Positions 54,288 through 63,800 of a stretch of 64,000 bases of DNA are shown in pieces. The stretch spans positions 801,940-865,939 of the forward strand of contig NZ_HE978634.1 of the NCBI RefSeq assembly GCF_000312045.1, given 5' to 3'. The notes beneath the pieces were generated by a model that worked only from the letters and a program-made list of their open reading frames with translations, had not been told where the DNA came from and did not search any database. This DNA is from Noviherbaspirillum massiliense JC206. GTDB lineage: Bacteria > Pseudomonadota > Gammaproteobacteria > Burkholderiales > Burkholderiaceae_D. A program made the position numbers and the translations under genes. Each line of letters starts with the position of its first letter. Within the stretch, counting starts at the first letter, position 1.

Positions 54288-54995
54288 ATGGGCCAAATCT
54301 ATCTGATCCGCCACGGGCAGGCATCCTTCGGCAGTGCGAATTACGACCAGTTGTCCGACCTCGGCCAGGAGCAGGCGCGCCTGCTCGGCGAATGGTTTGC
54401 CAATTGCAAGCAGGAATTTCATCGGGTCGTCGTCGGCGGCATGCAGCGCCACCGGCAAACGGCGGAAGCCTGCCTTGCCGGGCTGGCGCATGCAGCGCCT
54501 GCCAATAGCGAATGGGTCACCGATCCCGGTTTCAATGAATATGACCACCACGAGGTACTGGTGCGCTATCGGCCGGAATTCGATGATCCGGTAGCCGCCA
54601 GGCGATTTTTTGTAGAAACCAAGAATCCTCGCCAGGCTTTCCAGGAGATTTTCCAGGCGGCGATGGCGCGCTGGATGAGCGGCGAACACGATGCGGATTA
54701 CAGCGAGCCCTGGCCGCATTTCCGCCAGCGCTGCGTCGCCGCGCTCGAACGCCTGGTGTCATCTCCGGGGCAGTCGCAATCGATCGCGGTGTTTACCTCC
54801 GGCGGTACCATCGCCACCCTGTGCCAGCACCTGCTCGGCCTGCAGGACAGGCAGGTGGCGGACCTCAACTGGATGCTCGTCAACAGCGCTGTGACCAAGC
54901 TCCTGTACCGTCCGGGCAGGGTCACTCTCAGTTACCTGAACAATTATTCCCACCTGGAGTGGCTCGGGCAGCCGCATACCATTACCTATCGATAG
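54288..54995 (+). CDS. Histidine phosphatase family protein
   Basis: A 235-residue phosphoglycerate-mutase-like phosphatase. The RHG motif IRHGQASFG (His near residue 9) and the later TSGGTIATLCQ, which holds the region of the second catalytic part, are present. Substrate unknown. It is followed 9 bases later by the SDR gene, indicating an operon. Confidence 0.85.
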   Translation: MGQIYLIRHGQASFGSANYDQLSDLGQEQARLLGEWFANCKQEFHRVVVGGMQRHRQTAEACLAGLAHAAPANSEWVTDPGFNEYDHHEVLVRYRPEFDDPVAARRFFVETKNPRQAFQEIFQAAMARWMSGEHDADYSEPWPHFRQRCVAALERLVSSPGQSQSIAVFTSGGTIATLCQHLLGLQDRQVADLNWMLVNSAVTKLLYRPGRVTLSYLNNYSHLEWLGQPHTITYR

Positions 54996-55004
54996 AGGAC
55001 CATC

Positions 55005-55775
55005 ATGTCAGCTACCAATCTGTTCGATTTGACCGGCAAGGTCGCGCTGGTGACCGGCGCCAGCCGCGGCATCGGGGAATCCATTGCCAAGGCCCTGGCT
55101 GCTTACGGCGCCCATGTGATCGTATCCAGCCGCAAGGCGGAAGCCTGTGAAACCGTGGTCGCCGCGATCAAGGCCGCGGGCGGCTCGGCGGAAGCGCGTG
55201 CCTGCCATATCGGCGAGCTGGCGCAGATCGAAGCGCTGTTCCAGGCGATCGAGAGTACCCACGGCCGCCTCGACATCCTGGTCAACAATGCGGCGACCAA
55301 TCCCTACTTCGGGCCTATCCTCGACACCGACCTGTCTTCCTTCCAGAAGACGCTCGACGTAAACATCCGCGGCTATTTCTACAGCTCGGTCCATGGCGCG
55401 AAGCTGATGGCGAAAAACGGCGGGGGCAGCATCATCAATGTCGCCTCGGTCAACGGCGTCATTCCGGGCGACGGGCAGGGCATCTATTCGATCACCAAGG
55501 CAGCGGTGATTTCGATGACGCAGGCCTTCGCCAAGGAATGCGCGGGGTCGGGTGTGCGCGTCAATGCACTCCTTCCGGGCGCGACCGATACCAAGTTCGC
55601 CGCCGCGCTGGTGCAGAACGAAGCAGTGCTGAAACGGCTGATGCCGCATGTGCCGATGCGGCGTGTCGCGCAGCCCGGCGAAATGGCGGGCGCGGTGCTC
55701 TATCTCGCGTCGAACGCGGCGAGCTATACCACCGGCACCTGCATCAACGTCGACGGCGGCTACCTGATCGGCTGA
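55005..55775 (+). CDS. SDR-family oxidoreductase
   Basis: A 256-residue short-chain dehydrogenase: cofactor motif TGASRGIG, NNAAT, catalytic Ser in INVASVNG and the YSITK (Tyr near residue 160). It resembles FabG/3-oxoacyl reductases. With the following thioesterase and acyl-CoA dehydrogenase it suggests acyl-CoA metabolism. AGAGGA ribosome site. Confidence 0.9.
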   Translation: MSATNLFDLTGKVALVTGASRGIGESIAKALAAYGAHVIVSSRKAEACETVVAAIKAAGGSAEARACHIGELAQIEALFQAIESTHGRLDILVNNAATNPYFGPILDTDLSSFQKTLDVNIRGYFYSSVHGAKLMAKNGGGSIINVASVNGVIPGDGQGIYSITKAAVISMTQAFAKECAGSGVRVNALLPGATDTKFAAALVQNEAVLKRLMPHVPMRRVAQPGEMAGAVLYLASNAASYTTGTCINVDGGYLIG

Positions 55776-55806
55776 GCGGCTTTCAAGCTTGCGGGGAGGC
55801 AGAACC

Positions 55807-56232
55807 ATGCATGATCAGGCGGAGAGGCTGAAGCAGGCGGTACTCGCAATGCCGATGGCGAAATCGCTCGGCCTGCAATTCCTTGACATCGGTGCAGGCA
55901 CGGTGGAGCTTGAAATCCCTTATCGGGATGAGCTGAGCTTTCGTCCCGGGCAGTTACAGGCGACGGCGATTTTTGCGGCGGCCGACTTTGCTGCGGTCGC
56001 GGCTGCGGGAACCCTGCTGCCACCAGGCTGGATCAATGCCAGCATCGATTGCACGCTCAAGATTGTCGGCCCTGCCAATGGCGACAAGCTGCTTGCGCGC
56101 GGGCGGGTGGTCAGCCCGGGCAAATTGATCACGGTGTGCGCCGCCGAGGTTTATTCGGTGCGGGGCGGGCAGGAAACCCTGTGCGCGAGCGCGCTGGCGA
56201 CGGCGCGCAACATCGAGCCGGTGACGCACTGA
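55807..56232 (+). CDS. PaaI-like hotdog thioesterase
   Basis: A 141-residue hotdog-fold protein starting [12 protein letters not shown]. The core shows [13 protein letters not shown] with the helix and catalytic Asp region, and the strand [19 protein letters not shown]. It probably hydrolyses acyl-CoA thioesters. The start at 55807 has GGGAGG upstream; 55789 is less likely. Operon with the neighbouring genes. Confidence 0.85.
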   Translation: MHDQAERLKQAVLAMPMAKSLGLQFLDIGAGTVELEIPYRDELSFRPGQLQATAIFAAADFAAVAAAGTLLPPGWINASIDCTLKIVGPANGDKLLARGRVVSPGKLITVCAAEVYSVRGGQETLCASALATARNIEPVTH

Positions 56233-56293
56233 GGCTTGCGGCCAGAGATTTTTTACGAAAACTGCGCATGGCGCGCATCAAGACGGAGCAAAC

Positions 56294-57526
56294 ATGGATT
56301 TCCAGTACAGTCCCAGAGTCAAGGAGTTGCAAGCCCGCCTGAATGCCTTCATGGACGAGCATGTCTATCCGAACGAAGCCCGCTTTCACGCCGAAATCGA
56401 GGAAAACCGGAAGAAGGGCGATGCCTGGGTGCCGACCATGGTGATGGAAGAGCTGAAGGAAAAGGCGCGTGCCGCAGGGCTGTGGAACCTGTTCCTGCCG
56501 GAGTCGGAACACGGCGCCGGGCTGACTAACCTCGAATATGCGCCGCTATGCGAGATCATGGGCCGCGCCGGTTGGGCGGCGGAAGTCTTCAATTGCAGTG
56601 CGCCGGATACCGGCAACATGGAAGTGCTGGCCCGTTATGGCACGCCGGAACAGCAGGAACAATGGCTCAAGCCGCTGCTGGAAGGAAAGATCCGCTCCTG
56701 CTTCGCCATGACCGAACCGGCGGTGGCGTCCTCGGATGCGACCAACATCGAAAGCCGCATTGAACTTGACGGCGACCACTACGTGATCAACGGCCGCAAG
56801 TGGTGGTCGTCCGGCGCAGGCGATCCGCGCTGCAAGGTCTTCATCTTCATGGGCAAGAGCGATCCCGACAATCCGAACAAGCACAAGCAGCAATCGATGA
56901 TCATCGTGCCGCGTGACACACCGGGCGTACGCGTCGTGCGGCATCTGCCGGTGCTCGGCTTCGACGATGCGCCGCATGGCCATGCCGAGATCGTGTTCGA
57001 GAATGTGCGGGTGCCGGCTTCCAACATGCTGCTCGGGGAAGGGTGCGGCTTCGAAATCGCCCAGGGCCGGCTCGGGCCGGGACGCATCCACCACTGCATG
57101 CGCCTGATCGGGCTGGCCGAGCGCGCCCTGGAAAAGATGTGCCAGCGCACCATGAATCGCGTCGCTTTCGGCAAGCCGATCGCGGAACAGACCGTCACCC
57201 TGGAACGCATCGCCAATGCCCGTATCCTGATCGATCAGGCACGCTTCCTGGTCCTGAATGCGGCGCAGATGATGGATACCGTCGGCAACAAGGCTGCCCT
57301 CAAGGAAATCGGCATGATCAAGGTGGCGGCGCCCAATATGGCGTGCCAGGTGATCGACTGGGCCATCCAGGCGCACGGCGGCGGCGGCATGGCCGATGAA
57401 TTCCTGGCGCATGCCTATGCAAGCGCACGCTCCCTGCGCCTTGCCGACGGCCCGGATGAAGTCCATCGCAACCAGGTCGGCAAGCTGGAACTGGCGAAGT
57501 ACAGGCAGACGCCGAAGCCGCATTGA
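56294..57526 (+). CDS. Acyl-CoA dehydrogenase (ACAD11-like)
   Basis: A 410-residue dehydrogenase. It shows [34 protein letters not shown]-type region ([20 protein letters not shown]) and the C-terminal [20 protein letters not shown], typical of the ACAD10/11 group. Electrons go to ETF (etfBA at 32432). Last gene of the operon. Confidence 0.9.
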   Translation: MDFQYSPRVKELQARLNAFMDEHVYPNEARFHAEIEENRKKGDAWVPTMVMEELKEKARAAGLWNLFLPESEHGAGLTNLEYAPLCEIMGRAGWAAEVFNCSAPDTGNMEVLARYGTPEQQEQWLKPLLEGKIRSCFAMTEPAVASSDATNIESRIELDGDHYVINGRKWWSSGAGDPRCKVFIFMGKSDPDNPNKHKQQSMIIVPRDTPGVRVVRHLPVLGFDDAPHGHAEIVFENVRVPASNMLLGEGCGFEIAQGRLGPGRIHHCMRLIGLAERALEKMCQRTMNRVAFGKPIAEQTVTLERIANARILIDQARFLVLNAAQMMDTVGNKAALKEIGMIKVAAPNMACQVIDWAIQAHGGGGMADEFLAHAYASARSLRLADGPDEVHRNQVGKLELAKYRQTPKPH

Positions 57527-57910
57527 AGACCAGCCTTGCCGGCATCCGGCGGGGAAAACCGATGCGGGATGGAGGCGGCCGACCGCAGCCTGGCTGCCTC
57601 CATCCGGTTTGGCTTGGTGCAATGCGAGGTCAGGCGATGAAGGAGCGGGGCTCCATTCCTTGTGGATCCACAGATGAGGCGAAGGGTATCGCCGTCCGCC
57701 GTACCCGACAATGCGCATGCGGCACCCTGAATCGATGTCATTTTTCCAAGTGTGCCTACGCAATATCCCGCATGTTTTTGCCCGTTTTTCTACTTTAGAC
57801 TAATCGCGCCGATCATATTGCGGCTAAGATTCAGTTAGTCCGGCTATTCGTGCCGGCTTGAATCTACCCGTTCCTCAAGCTGTTTCGAAATAAATCTAAA
57901 GGAGACCAAC
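57527..57910. other. Intergenic region with terminator-like hairpin
   Basis: 384 bases. A perfect GGATGGAGGC/GCCTCCATCC stem (57567-57576 with 57596-57605) lies 40 bases past the dehydrogenase stop, with only a weak T-run, a possible terminator. The rest should hold the TAXI gene promoter; no gene was seen. Confidence 0.5.
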
Positions 57911-58870
57911 ATGCGATTTGGAATTTTGCGCCGTCTTTTGGCTGTGGCAGGCGTATCCCTGCTGGCTGCAGCCCCGGTTCATGCTCAGCAACAATTCGTC
58001 AACATCCTCACCGGCGGCACCAGCGGCGTGTATTACCCCATGGGCGTTGCTCTGTCCCAGATCTATAGCAAGATGCTCCCGGATGCAAAGGTTTCGGTGC
58101 AGGCGACCAAGGCGTCGGCCGAGAACCTGAACCTGCTCCAGAGCGGCCGCGGCGAACTCGCATTCACGCTGGGCGACTCCCTCTCGGACGCATGGAAAGG
58201 TTCGGAGGAAGCCGGTTTCAAGGCCCCGCTGAAAAAGCTGCGCGGTGTGGCCGGCATCTACCCGAACTACATCCAGATCGTTGCTTCGGCTGACTCCGGC
58301 ATCAAGACCCTGGCCGACCTCAAGGGCAAGCGTATCTCGGTTGGCGCACCCAAGTCCGGCACCGAACTGAATGCCCGTGCGATTTTCAAGGCCGCAGGCA
58401 TGGGCTACAAGGATTTTGCCAAGGTCGAATACCTGCCCTTCGGCGAATCGGTGGAACTGATGAAGAACCGCCAGCTCGACGCGACCTTGCAGTCGGCCGG
58501 CCTGGGTGTTTCTTCCCTGCGCGACCTCGCGTCGTCGGTCAGGATCGTGGTGGTGCCGATTCCTGCGGAAGTTGTCAAGAAGGTCGGCGACGCGGCTTAC
58601 CAGTCGGCCACTATCCCTGCCAATACTTATGAGGGCCAGACGGCCGATGTGCAGACTGCCGCAGTGCAGAACTTCCTTGTGACGCATCAAGGCGTGCCGG
58701 CGGATACCGTCTACAAAATGACCAAGGCGATCTTCGAGAACAAGGACCAGCTGCTTGCTGCCCATGCTGCGGCAAAGGCCATCAATAAGGAAACTGCAGC
58801 GCAGAACATGCCGGTGCCTTTGCATCCCGGGGCAGAAAAGTACTATCGCGAAGCCGGCCTGCTCAAGTAA
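57911..58870 (+). CDS. TAXI-family TRAP transporter substrate-binding protein
   Basis: A 319-residue periplasmic protein. Signal peptide to VHA-QQ, then the family start FVNILTGGTSGVYYPMGVAL. TAXI proteins bind organic acids (for example glutamate or dicarboxylates) and serve a fused permease. AAAGGAG ribosome site; permease gene follows 67 bp downstream. Confidence 0.92.
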   Translation: MRFGILRRLLAVAGVSLLAAAPVHAQQQFVNILTGGTSGVYYPMGVALSQIYSKMLPDAKVSVQATKASAENLNLLQSGRGELAFTLGDSLSDAWKGSEEAGFKAPLKKLRGVAGIYPNYIQIVASADSGIKTLADLKGKRISVGAPKSGTELNARAIFKAAGMGYKDFAKVEYLPFGESVELMKNRQLDATLQSAGLGVSSLRDLASSVRIVVVPIPAEVVKKVGDAAYQSATIPANTYEGQTADVQTAAVQNFLVTHQGVPADTVYKMTKAIFENKDQLLAAHAAAKAINKETAAQNMPVPLHPGAEKYYREAGLLK

Positions 58871-58937
58871 GGCATCAGGAACTCGCACCGATGGAAGGCT
58901 GAGCGCCTTCCATCGCAGCTACTTTTAGGAACACGTC

Positions 58938-61025
58938 ATGTCTACTATCGATCTGCACGCCCATCCCCAGGGCAAAACTCCCTCACCCGAAGAATTTCAG
59001 GAACACGGCGTACAACGCCAGCTGGCCGGCCTGTCGCTGAAAGTTCTGTTTGCGGCGGCGCTGGCATTCTCGGTCTACCAGCTCATCGTTGCCGCTTTCC
59101 ACCCGCTTTCCAGCCTCGTGATCCGCTCGCTGCACGTAGGCTTCCTGCTGATGCTGTGCTTCCTGCTGTATCCCGCAGTCAAGCGCGGCACTCATACCAG
59201 CATTCCCTGGTATGACTGGCTGCTCGCCGCAGGCGCCTTCGCCATGGGCACTTACCACTGGATTTTCGAAGCCGATCTGATCCAGCGCGCTGGGGACCCC
59301 ACCACGGCCGATCTGGTGGTCGGCACCATCGCGGTAGTGATGGTGTTCGAAGCCGTGCGCCGGGTAATGGGCCTTGCGCTGCCGCTGGTGTGCGGCGCTT
59401 TCCTGCTGTACGGCTTGTTCGGACAATACCTGCCGGGCGCGCTCGCGCATCGCGGCTACGACTACGGCCAGATCATCGACCAGCTGTTCACCGGAAGCGA
59501 AGGCATTTTCGGCACTCCGACCATGGTGTCGGCGACCTACATCTTCCTGTTCATCCTGTTCGGGGCTTTCCTTGAACATGCCGGGATGATCAACCTGTTC
59601 AATTCCCTGGCGCTGGGCCTGGTCGGCCATGCCAAGGGCGGTCCGGCCAAGGTCGCGGTGATTTCCTCCGGCTTCATGGGCACGATTTCGGGTTCCGGCG
59701 TGGCCAACGTGCTGACGGTCGGCCAGTTCACCATTCCCCTGATGAAGCGCTTCGGCTACAGCGGCGTGTTTGCCGGCGCAGTGGAAGCCACCTCGTCCAT
59801 GGGCGGGCAGATCATGCCGCCGGTGATGGGCGCCGTCGCCTTCATCATGGCCGAGACGCTCAACGTGCCTTATGTCGACATCGTCAAGGCGGCGGCAATT
59901 CCGGCCATCCTGTACTACCTGACCGCATTCTGGATGGTCCACCTGGAAGCCGGCCGTGCCGGACTGTCCGGCCTGCCCAAGGATCAAATCCCGAATCCCT
60001 GGCGCGCGCTCAAGGCGAACTGGCACCTGATCCTGCCGCTGGCCGCGCTGGTGGCCATGCTGTTTCACGGCTTCACGCCGATGTTCGCCGGCCTGACCGG
60101 ACTCGCACTGACCGCGATCCTGATCCTCGGCGCTGCAGTGGCAGCCGGATTGTCGAAGCAGGCGTTCCGCTATGTGTTCTGGGTCGCCCTTGGTCTGGCA
60201 GCCGCGACCTTCCTCCAGTGGGGCATCTATTCGATCCTTGCGATCATCGCGCTGCTGGTGGCGGCCTGCTTCGTCGTCCAGGGCGGCCGGGAAACCCTGC
60301 GCTCCATGAAGATGAGCCTGATCGATGGCGCCAAGCAGGCCTTGCCGGTCGGGCTGGCCTGCGCGATCGTCGGCGTGATCATCGGCGTGCTGACCCTGAC
60401 AGGTGCGGCATCCAGTTTCGCCGGCTTCATCCTCGATGTCGGAGCGAAGAGCCTGTTCCTGTCGCTGTTCCTGACCATGATCGTCTGCCTGGTGCTGGGC
60501 ATGGGCATCCCCACCATTCCGAACTACATCATCACGAGTTCGATCGCGGCGCCGGCCTTGCTCAATCTGGGCGTGCCGCTCATCGTCAGCCACATGTTCG
60601 TGTTCTATTTCGGGATCATGGCTGACCTTACCCCGCCGGTCGCGCTGGCCGCCTTTGCAGCGTCCTCCATCGCCAAGGAATCGCCGATGAAGATCGGCTT
60701 CAAGGCAACCCAGATTGCGATTGCCGGCTTCGTGATTCCCTACATGGCGGTCTACGATCCCGCCTTGATGCTGCAAGGCGACTGGACGGTGCTGGCAGTG
60801 GCTTACGTGGTGTTCAAGACTGTGCTTGCCATCATCCTGTGGGGTGCCACTGCAGTCGGCTACCTGTGGACGCCGCTCAAGGTGTACGAGCGCATTTTCA
60901 CCGGCGTGTCGGCCCTGCTGCTGGTGGCAGCGGTGCCCATCACCGATGAAATCGGCTTTGCGATGGCAGCGCTGTTCTTTGCCTGGCAGTTCGTGCGGAA
61001 ACGCCGGCTGGCGGTGGCGGCGTGA
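58938..61025 (+). CDS. TRAP transporter fused permease (4TM/12TM)
   Basis: A 695-residue inner-membrane protein with about 16 or more hydrophobic helices, the small and large TRAP subunits in one chain. Typical stretches are VMVFEAVRRVMGLALPLVCG, GFMGTISGSGVANVLTVGQF, EATSSMGGQIMPPVMGAVAF and GMGIPTIPNYIITSSIAAPA. It uses a sodium gradient. The ligand is unknown. Confidence 0.93.
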   Translation: MSTIDLHAHPQGKTPSPEEFQEHGVQRQLAGLSLKVLFAAALAFSVYQLIVAAFHPLSSLVIRSLHVGFLLMLCFLLYPAVKRGTHTSIPWYDWLLAAGAFAMGTYHWIFEADLIQRAGDPTTADLVVGTIAVVMVFEAVRRVMGLALPLVCGAFLLYGLFGQYLPGALAHRGYDYGQIIDQLFTGSEGIFGTPTMVSATYIFLFILFGAFLEHAGMINLFNSLALGLVGHAKGGPAKVAVISSGFMGTISGSGVANVLTVGQFTIPLMKRFGYSGVFAGAVEATSSMGGQIMPPVMGAVAFIMAETLNVPYVDIVKAAAIPAILYYLTAFWMVHLEAGRAGLSGLPKDQIPNPWRALKANWHLILPLAALVAMLFHGFTPMFAGLTGLALTAILILGAAVAAGLSKQAFRYVFWVALGLAAATFLQWGIYSILAIIALLVAACFVVQGGRETLRSMKMSLIDGAKQALPVGLACAIVGVIIGVLTLTGAASSFAGFILDVGAKSLFLSLFLTMIVCLVLGMGIPTIPNYIITSSIAAPALLNLGVPLIVSHMFVFYFGIMADLTPPVALAAFAASSIAKESPMKIGFKATQIAIAGFVIPYMAVYDPALMLQGDWTVLAVAYVVFKTVLAIILWGATAVGYLWTPLKVYERIFTGVSALLLVAAVPITDEIGFAMAALFFAWQFVRKRRLAVAA

Positions 61026-61408
61026 TCGGGATCTGCCTTGTGGCAGCGGCATTTTCACTGCCGCTGCCGCATGCGCAATTCACCCTGGCCTGGAACCATT
61101 CCATCGAAAAGATCCGCTGGGAAGAGGATTACCGGGTCGCCGGCGACAGGCTTCGACTGGTCGAAGCCCGTATCCGCGGCAGTGGCGCCGGAATGGAGCC
61201 GCCGGAAGGAGCGGTGCTGAAAGACGGTGCCTGGCATTACGTTCCGCCCCTGCCGCCGCTCGAACGCCTGCGCCTGACGCGCTCTCCCTATGTTCCGGAT
61301 TACACGCTGTGCTGGGACAACACATGCCGGCCGCTGACTGCATTGGTCGGGCCTGTCGAAAACGCTCCCTTGCTTGAAGTGGCGCCGTGCGAAATTCCGC
61401 AGGAATGA
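61022..61408 (+). CDS. DUF1850-family protein
   Basis: A 128-residue small secreted protein, often fixed downstream of TAXI-TRAP permeases. It begins with a GTG that overlaps the permease stop by four bases (GTGA), showing coupling. The pattern FTLAWNHSIEKIRWEEDYRV is typical for DUF1850. Likely a helper of transport; role unproven. Confidence 0.87.
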   Translation: MIGICLVAAAFSLPLPHAQFTLAWNHSIEKIRWEEDYRVAGDRLRLVEARIRGSGAGMEPPEGAVLKDGAWHYVPPLPPLERLRLTRSPYVPDYTLCWDNTCRPLTALVGPVENAPLLEVAPCEIPQE

Positions 61409-61664
61409 CCAGCCGGAACGACAATCGCTAGGCGCATGCCAGGATCCGCCTGTTCTGTCGAATCAGGCCGAAAGCCGTGCGGGAAGCAGCAGCTGCCACG
61501 CACGCACATGCACGCTGCAGTGCTTTCACATCAAGCGGAAAATCAAAGGGAAGAACAGAAGGGCGGGAGAAAATTGTAGTGCAGGAGCCTGCTGAATCCG
61601 GCTTCCTGCACTACCGATGCGTATTTCACGCTGAGTCGGTGCTGGACCGACGGTGTAGTGTGTT
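61409..61664. other. Intergenic region with hairpin
   Basis: 256 bases. GTAGTGCAGGA (61576-61586) pairs perfectly with TCCTGCACTAC (61604-61614). It could end transcripts from either side, though it has no T-run. Confidence 0.45.
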
Positions 61665-61934
61665 TTAACGGGGCGTGCCACGCCGCAGCAGGTTGACGAT
61701 CGCCAGCAGCACGACGGCGCCCAGGAAGGATACCAGCAGCGATCCGATGCTGAAATCATTCTGGTTGATCGTGCCGGTGCCGAACAGCGGTGCCAGCAAC
61801 CATCCGCCTAATAGCGCACCAACGATGCCGACGATGATGTTGAGGAAAAGCCCCTGCTGCGCATCAGTCCGCATCACCATGCTCGCAAGCCACCCGAGAA
61901 TACCGCCAACTACAATCCAAATAATGAAATTCAT
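61665..61934 (-). CDS. GlsB/YeaQ/YmgE-family membrane protein
   Basis: An 89-residue transglycosylase-associated (GlsB) family protein with three hydrophobic helices: MNFIIWIVVGGILGWLAS, NIIVGIVGALLGGWL, and LLVSFLGAVVLLAIV. Such proteins are often stress-induced. Start at 61934 has GGAGG upstream. Confidence 0.9.
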   Translation of the reverse strand: MNFIIWIVVGGILGWLASMVMRTDAQQGLFLNIIVGIVGALLGGWLLAPLFGTGTINQNDFSIGSLLVSFLGAVVLLAIVNLLRRGTPR

Positions 61935-62151
61935 ACTGACCTCCAATATATGTTGATAAACTGGCTAGCTGATAGACTGGCTGAGTATGAAATGGTTCAT
62001 CACCGTTTTTTCTGCCGGGACATCATCAGCATGTGCCGGCAATCTTCCAGCTCCTGCTTCCCTTTCCATATCCCGCATCGCGCAAACCCTCGCATGCATG
62101 TACAGAGCCGTACGAAGTCTTGCTGCGCAGGCTAACGGCGCGCCGGCGCAG

Positions 62152-62439
62152 TCAGGCAGCGTCATTGCGTGCATGCCTGTTCTGATCCGCGGCGGCTGCG
62201 TCATCGCGCAAAGGGAGCGGTGAAAAACCTTCTTCATCTTCTACCAGGACGGTTGCATCCTTCCTGGACCTGGTCAGATCTCTGGCATAGGCATAGGCAT
62301 CCTCCTTGTCGTCAAACGACGCAAATGGTTGTTCAAACCCCTTTTCCGATACATCCCATCTCCCATTGATACCCGGCGATATGCAGATCACCAATTCATC
62401 CAACTGATCATCTCGCCGATCGAATTCCATTTCTCTCAT
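62152..62439 (-). CDS. DUF2188-like small protein
   Basis: A 95-residue acidic protein. The core GRWDVSEKGFEQPFASFDDK, then EDAYAYARDLTRSRKDATVL fits DUF2188, a fold of unknown function found with stress proteins. The start is 62439 (MREMEFDR) or 62430 (MEFDRRDD); the frame to 62523 is less likely. Confidence 0.7.
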   Translation of the reverse strand: MREMEFDRRDDQLDELVICISPGINGRWDVSEKGFEQPFASFDDKEDAYAYARDLTRSRKDATVLVEDEEGFSPLPLRDDAAAADQNRHARNDAA

Positions 62440-62960
62440 CCCTTCGTGAACATATCCATGAGCGTCGTCGACTCCACGCAGCAAGGATGCCGCGGCGCGC
62501 GTGCGAATACATGCGTCATGCATGTTCCTGTACGTTCTGCCAGGTGCTCAACTATTCCCTGCGCTGCACCCGTATTTGCGCCTGACTCATGAAGCATCGG
62601 CCTTCCGGGGACGCCGCTGAAACCAGCCGTTGAAGACCGGCCTTTGCCTCTCATTGCAACGCGAGCAGCTTTCTCGCACGCATGCCGTTCTTGTTTCCCA
62701 TCAACAGCGCGTGTTGGACAGACAGCTTGCACGACGAAAAACATCCTGCAATTCTTGTGCCTATTCGCACCCCGCAAAAATTCCCCTGTGGCGGGGTCGC
62801 CAGATGTGTAAGGCCGTCCTTGACTCGGGAAAAGATTGCAAGGCATGCCCGCAAAGAAGTAAGAGTTACAAGCAGGACGGGGAAGCCATGGAAAAGAGAA
62901 TGAAATGCAAGTGAACTGCCGGCGTGTTCAGTGGGGTCCCGTCACGAGGAATGCTTTGCG
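62440..62960. other. Region without confident gene
   Basis: 521 bases. Short frames on both strands are cysteine- and arginine-rich and have no ribosome sites or family resemblance. No RNA gene or repeat was seen. Likely promoter and spacer. Confidence 0.5.
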
Positions 62961-63800
62961 TCAATGGGACATCAGTACGGGGATCGTCGCTTCTTCCAGC
63001 ACGGTACGCGTGACGCCGCCGAGCAGTATTTCGCGAAAGCGCGAATGACCATAGCCACCCATGATCAGCAGGTCGCATTCGTCTTCGGCGGCAAGCGACA
63101 GCAGGGCGGCACCGATGCCGGTATCGGTTTCCTTCTGTTTCACTTCAACCTGGATGCCATGCCGGGCCAGATAGGGCACGATACCGGAGCCCGGATCCGT
63201 ACCCTGCATCTGCGGCTGCGCTTGCGGATTGAATACCGCAGCCTCCACCACCTGCGCCCGGCGCAACAGCGGAATGGCATTGGTAATTGCCCTCGTTGCC
63301 GGCATGCTGGCATCCCATGCAATCAGCACCCGCCGGCCTATGCTTTCACATCGGCCCGAGCAGGGGACGATCAGCACCGGCCGTCCGGAATTCAATACGA
63401 CATACTGTGGAAAGTCCGGCATCACCACGGCCGAAGGGTGCTCCGGGTCGAGCTGGCCGATCACCACCAGGTCGCAGTAGCGTGCCTGGAGGCAAATCCC
63501 GCCCCCCGCTTCATCATCCACCAGCCGCTTTTCGAATGACGGTATGCCGATCTTTCTTGCGGTCGCTTCGAAGCGTTCCAGCCCGAGCCTGGCCTGGCAT
63601 CGCAGCATGTCGAGATGGGCGGCAAGATGCGGCGTGGGCGCGGACGAAAGCGTGGACTGCTGCAGGAAGCGCGATACGCCGGTGGTGGCCGTGCCGATGA
63701 GGTGGGCATTTTCCGTCATGGCGACCGCGGCAGCGATCTTGATGCGTTCGATGGCATGCTCGGATTCGTCCACATGCACCAGGATGGTTTTATAGGACAT
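62961..63800 (-). CDS. Universal stress protein (tandem UspA)
   Basis: A 279-residue protein of two UspA domains. The start MSYKTILVHVDESEH opens domain 1; domain 2 starts near VLIAWDAS and ends with the ATP-binding pattern GGYGHSRFREILLGGVTRTV (G-2x-G-9x-G-T). Such proteins respond to stress or hypoxia. A GAGGAGT ribosome site precedes the ATG. Confidence 0.92.
   Translation of the reverse strand: MSYKTILVHVDESEHAIERIKIAAAVAMTENAHLIGTATTGVSRFLQQSTLSSAPTPHLAAHLDMLRCQARLGLERFEATARKIGIPSFEKRLVDDEAGGGICLQARYCDLVVIGQLDPEHPSAVVMPDFPQYVVLNSGRPVLIVPCSGRCESIGRRVLIAWDASMPATRAITNAIPLLRRAQVVEAAVFNPQAQPQMQGTDPGSGIVPYLARHGIQVEVKQKETDTGIGAALLSLAAEDECDLLIMGGYGHSRFREILLGGVTRTVLEEATIPVLMSH

Noticed and set aside
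58983-61058. A 691-residue open frame antisense to the TRAP permease
   Set aside because: Charged, glutamine- and histidine-rich shadow of hydrophobic codons; no domain.
61987-62223. Frame of 78 residues with a signal-like start
   Set aside because: Overlaps the DUF2188-like gene on the other strand, lacks a clear ribosome site and has no resemblance.
62630-62914. Cysteine-rich frame of 94 residues
   Set aside because: No ribosome site, no family pattern and biased composition; not reported as a gene.
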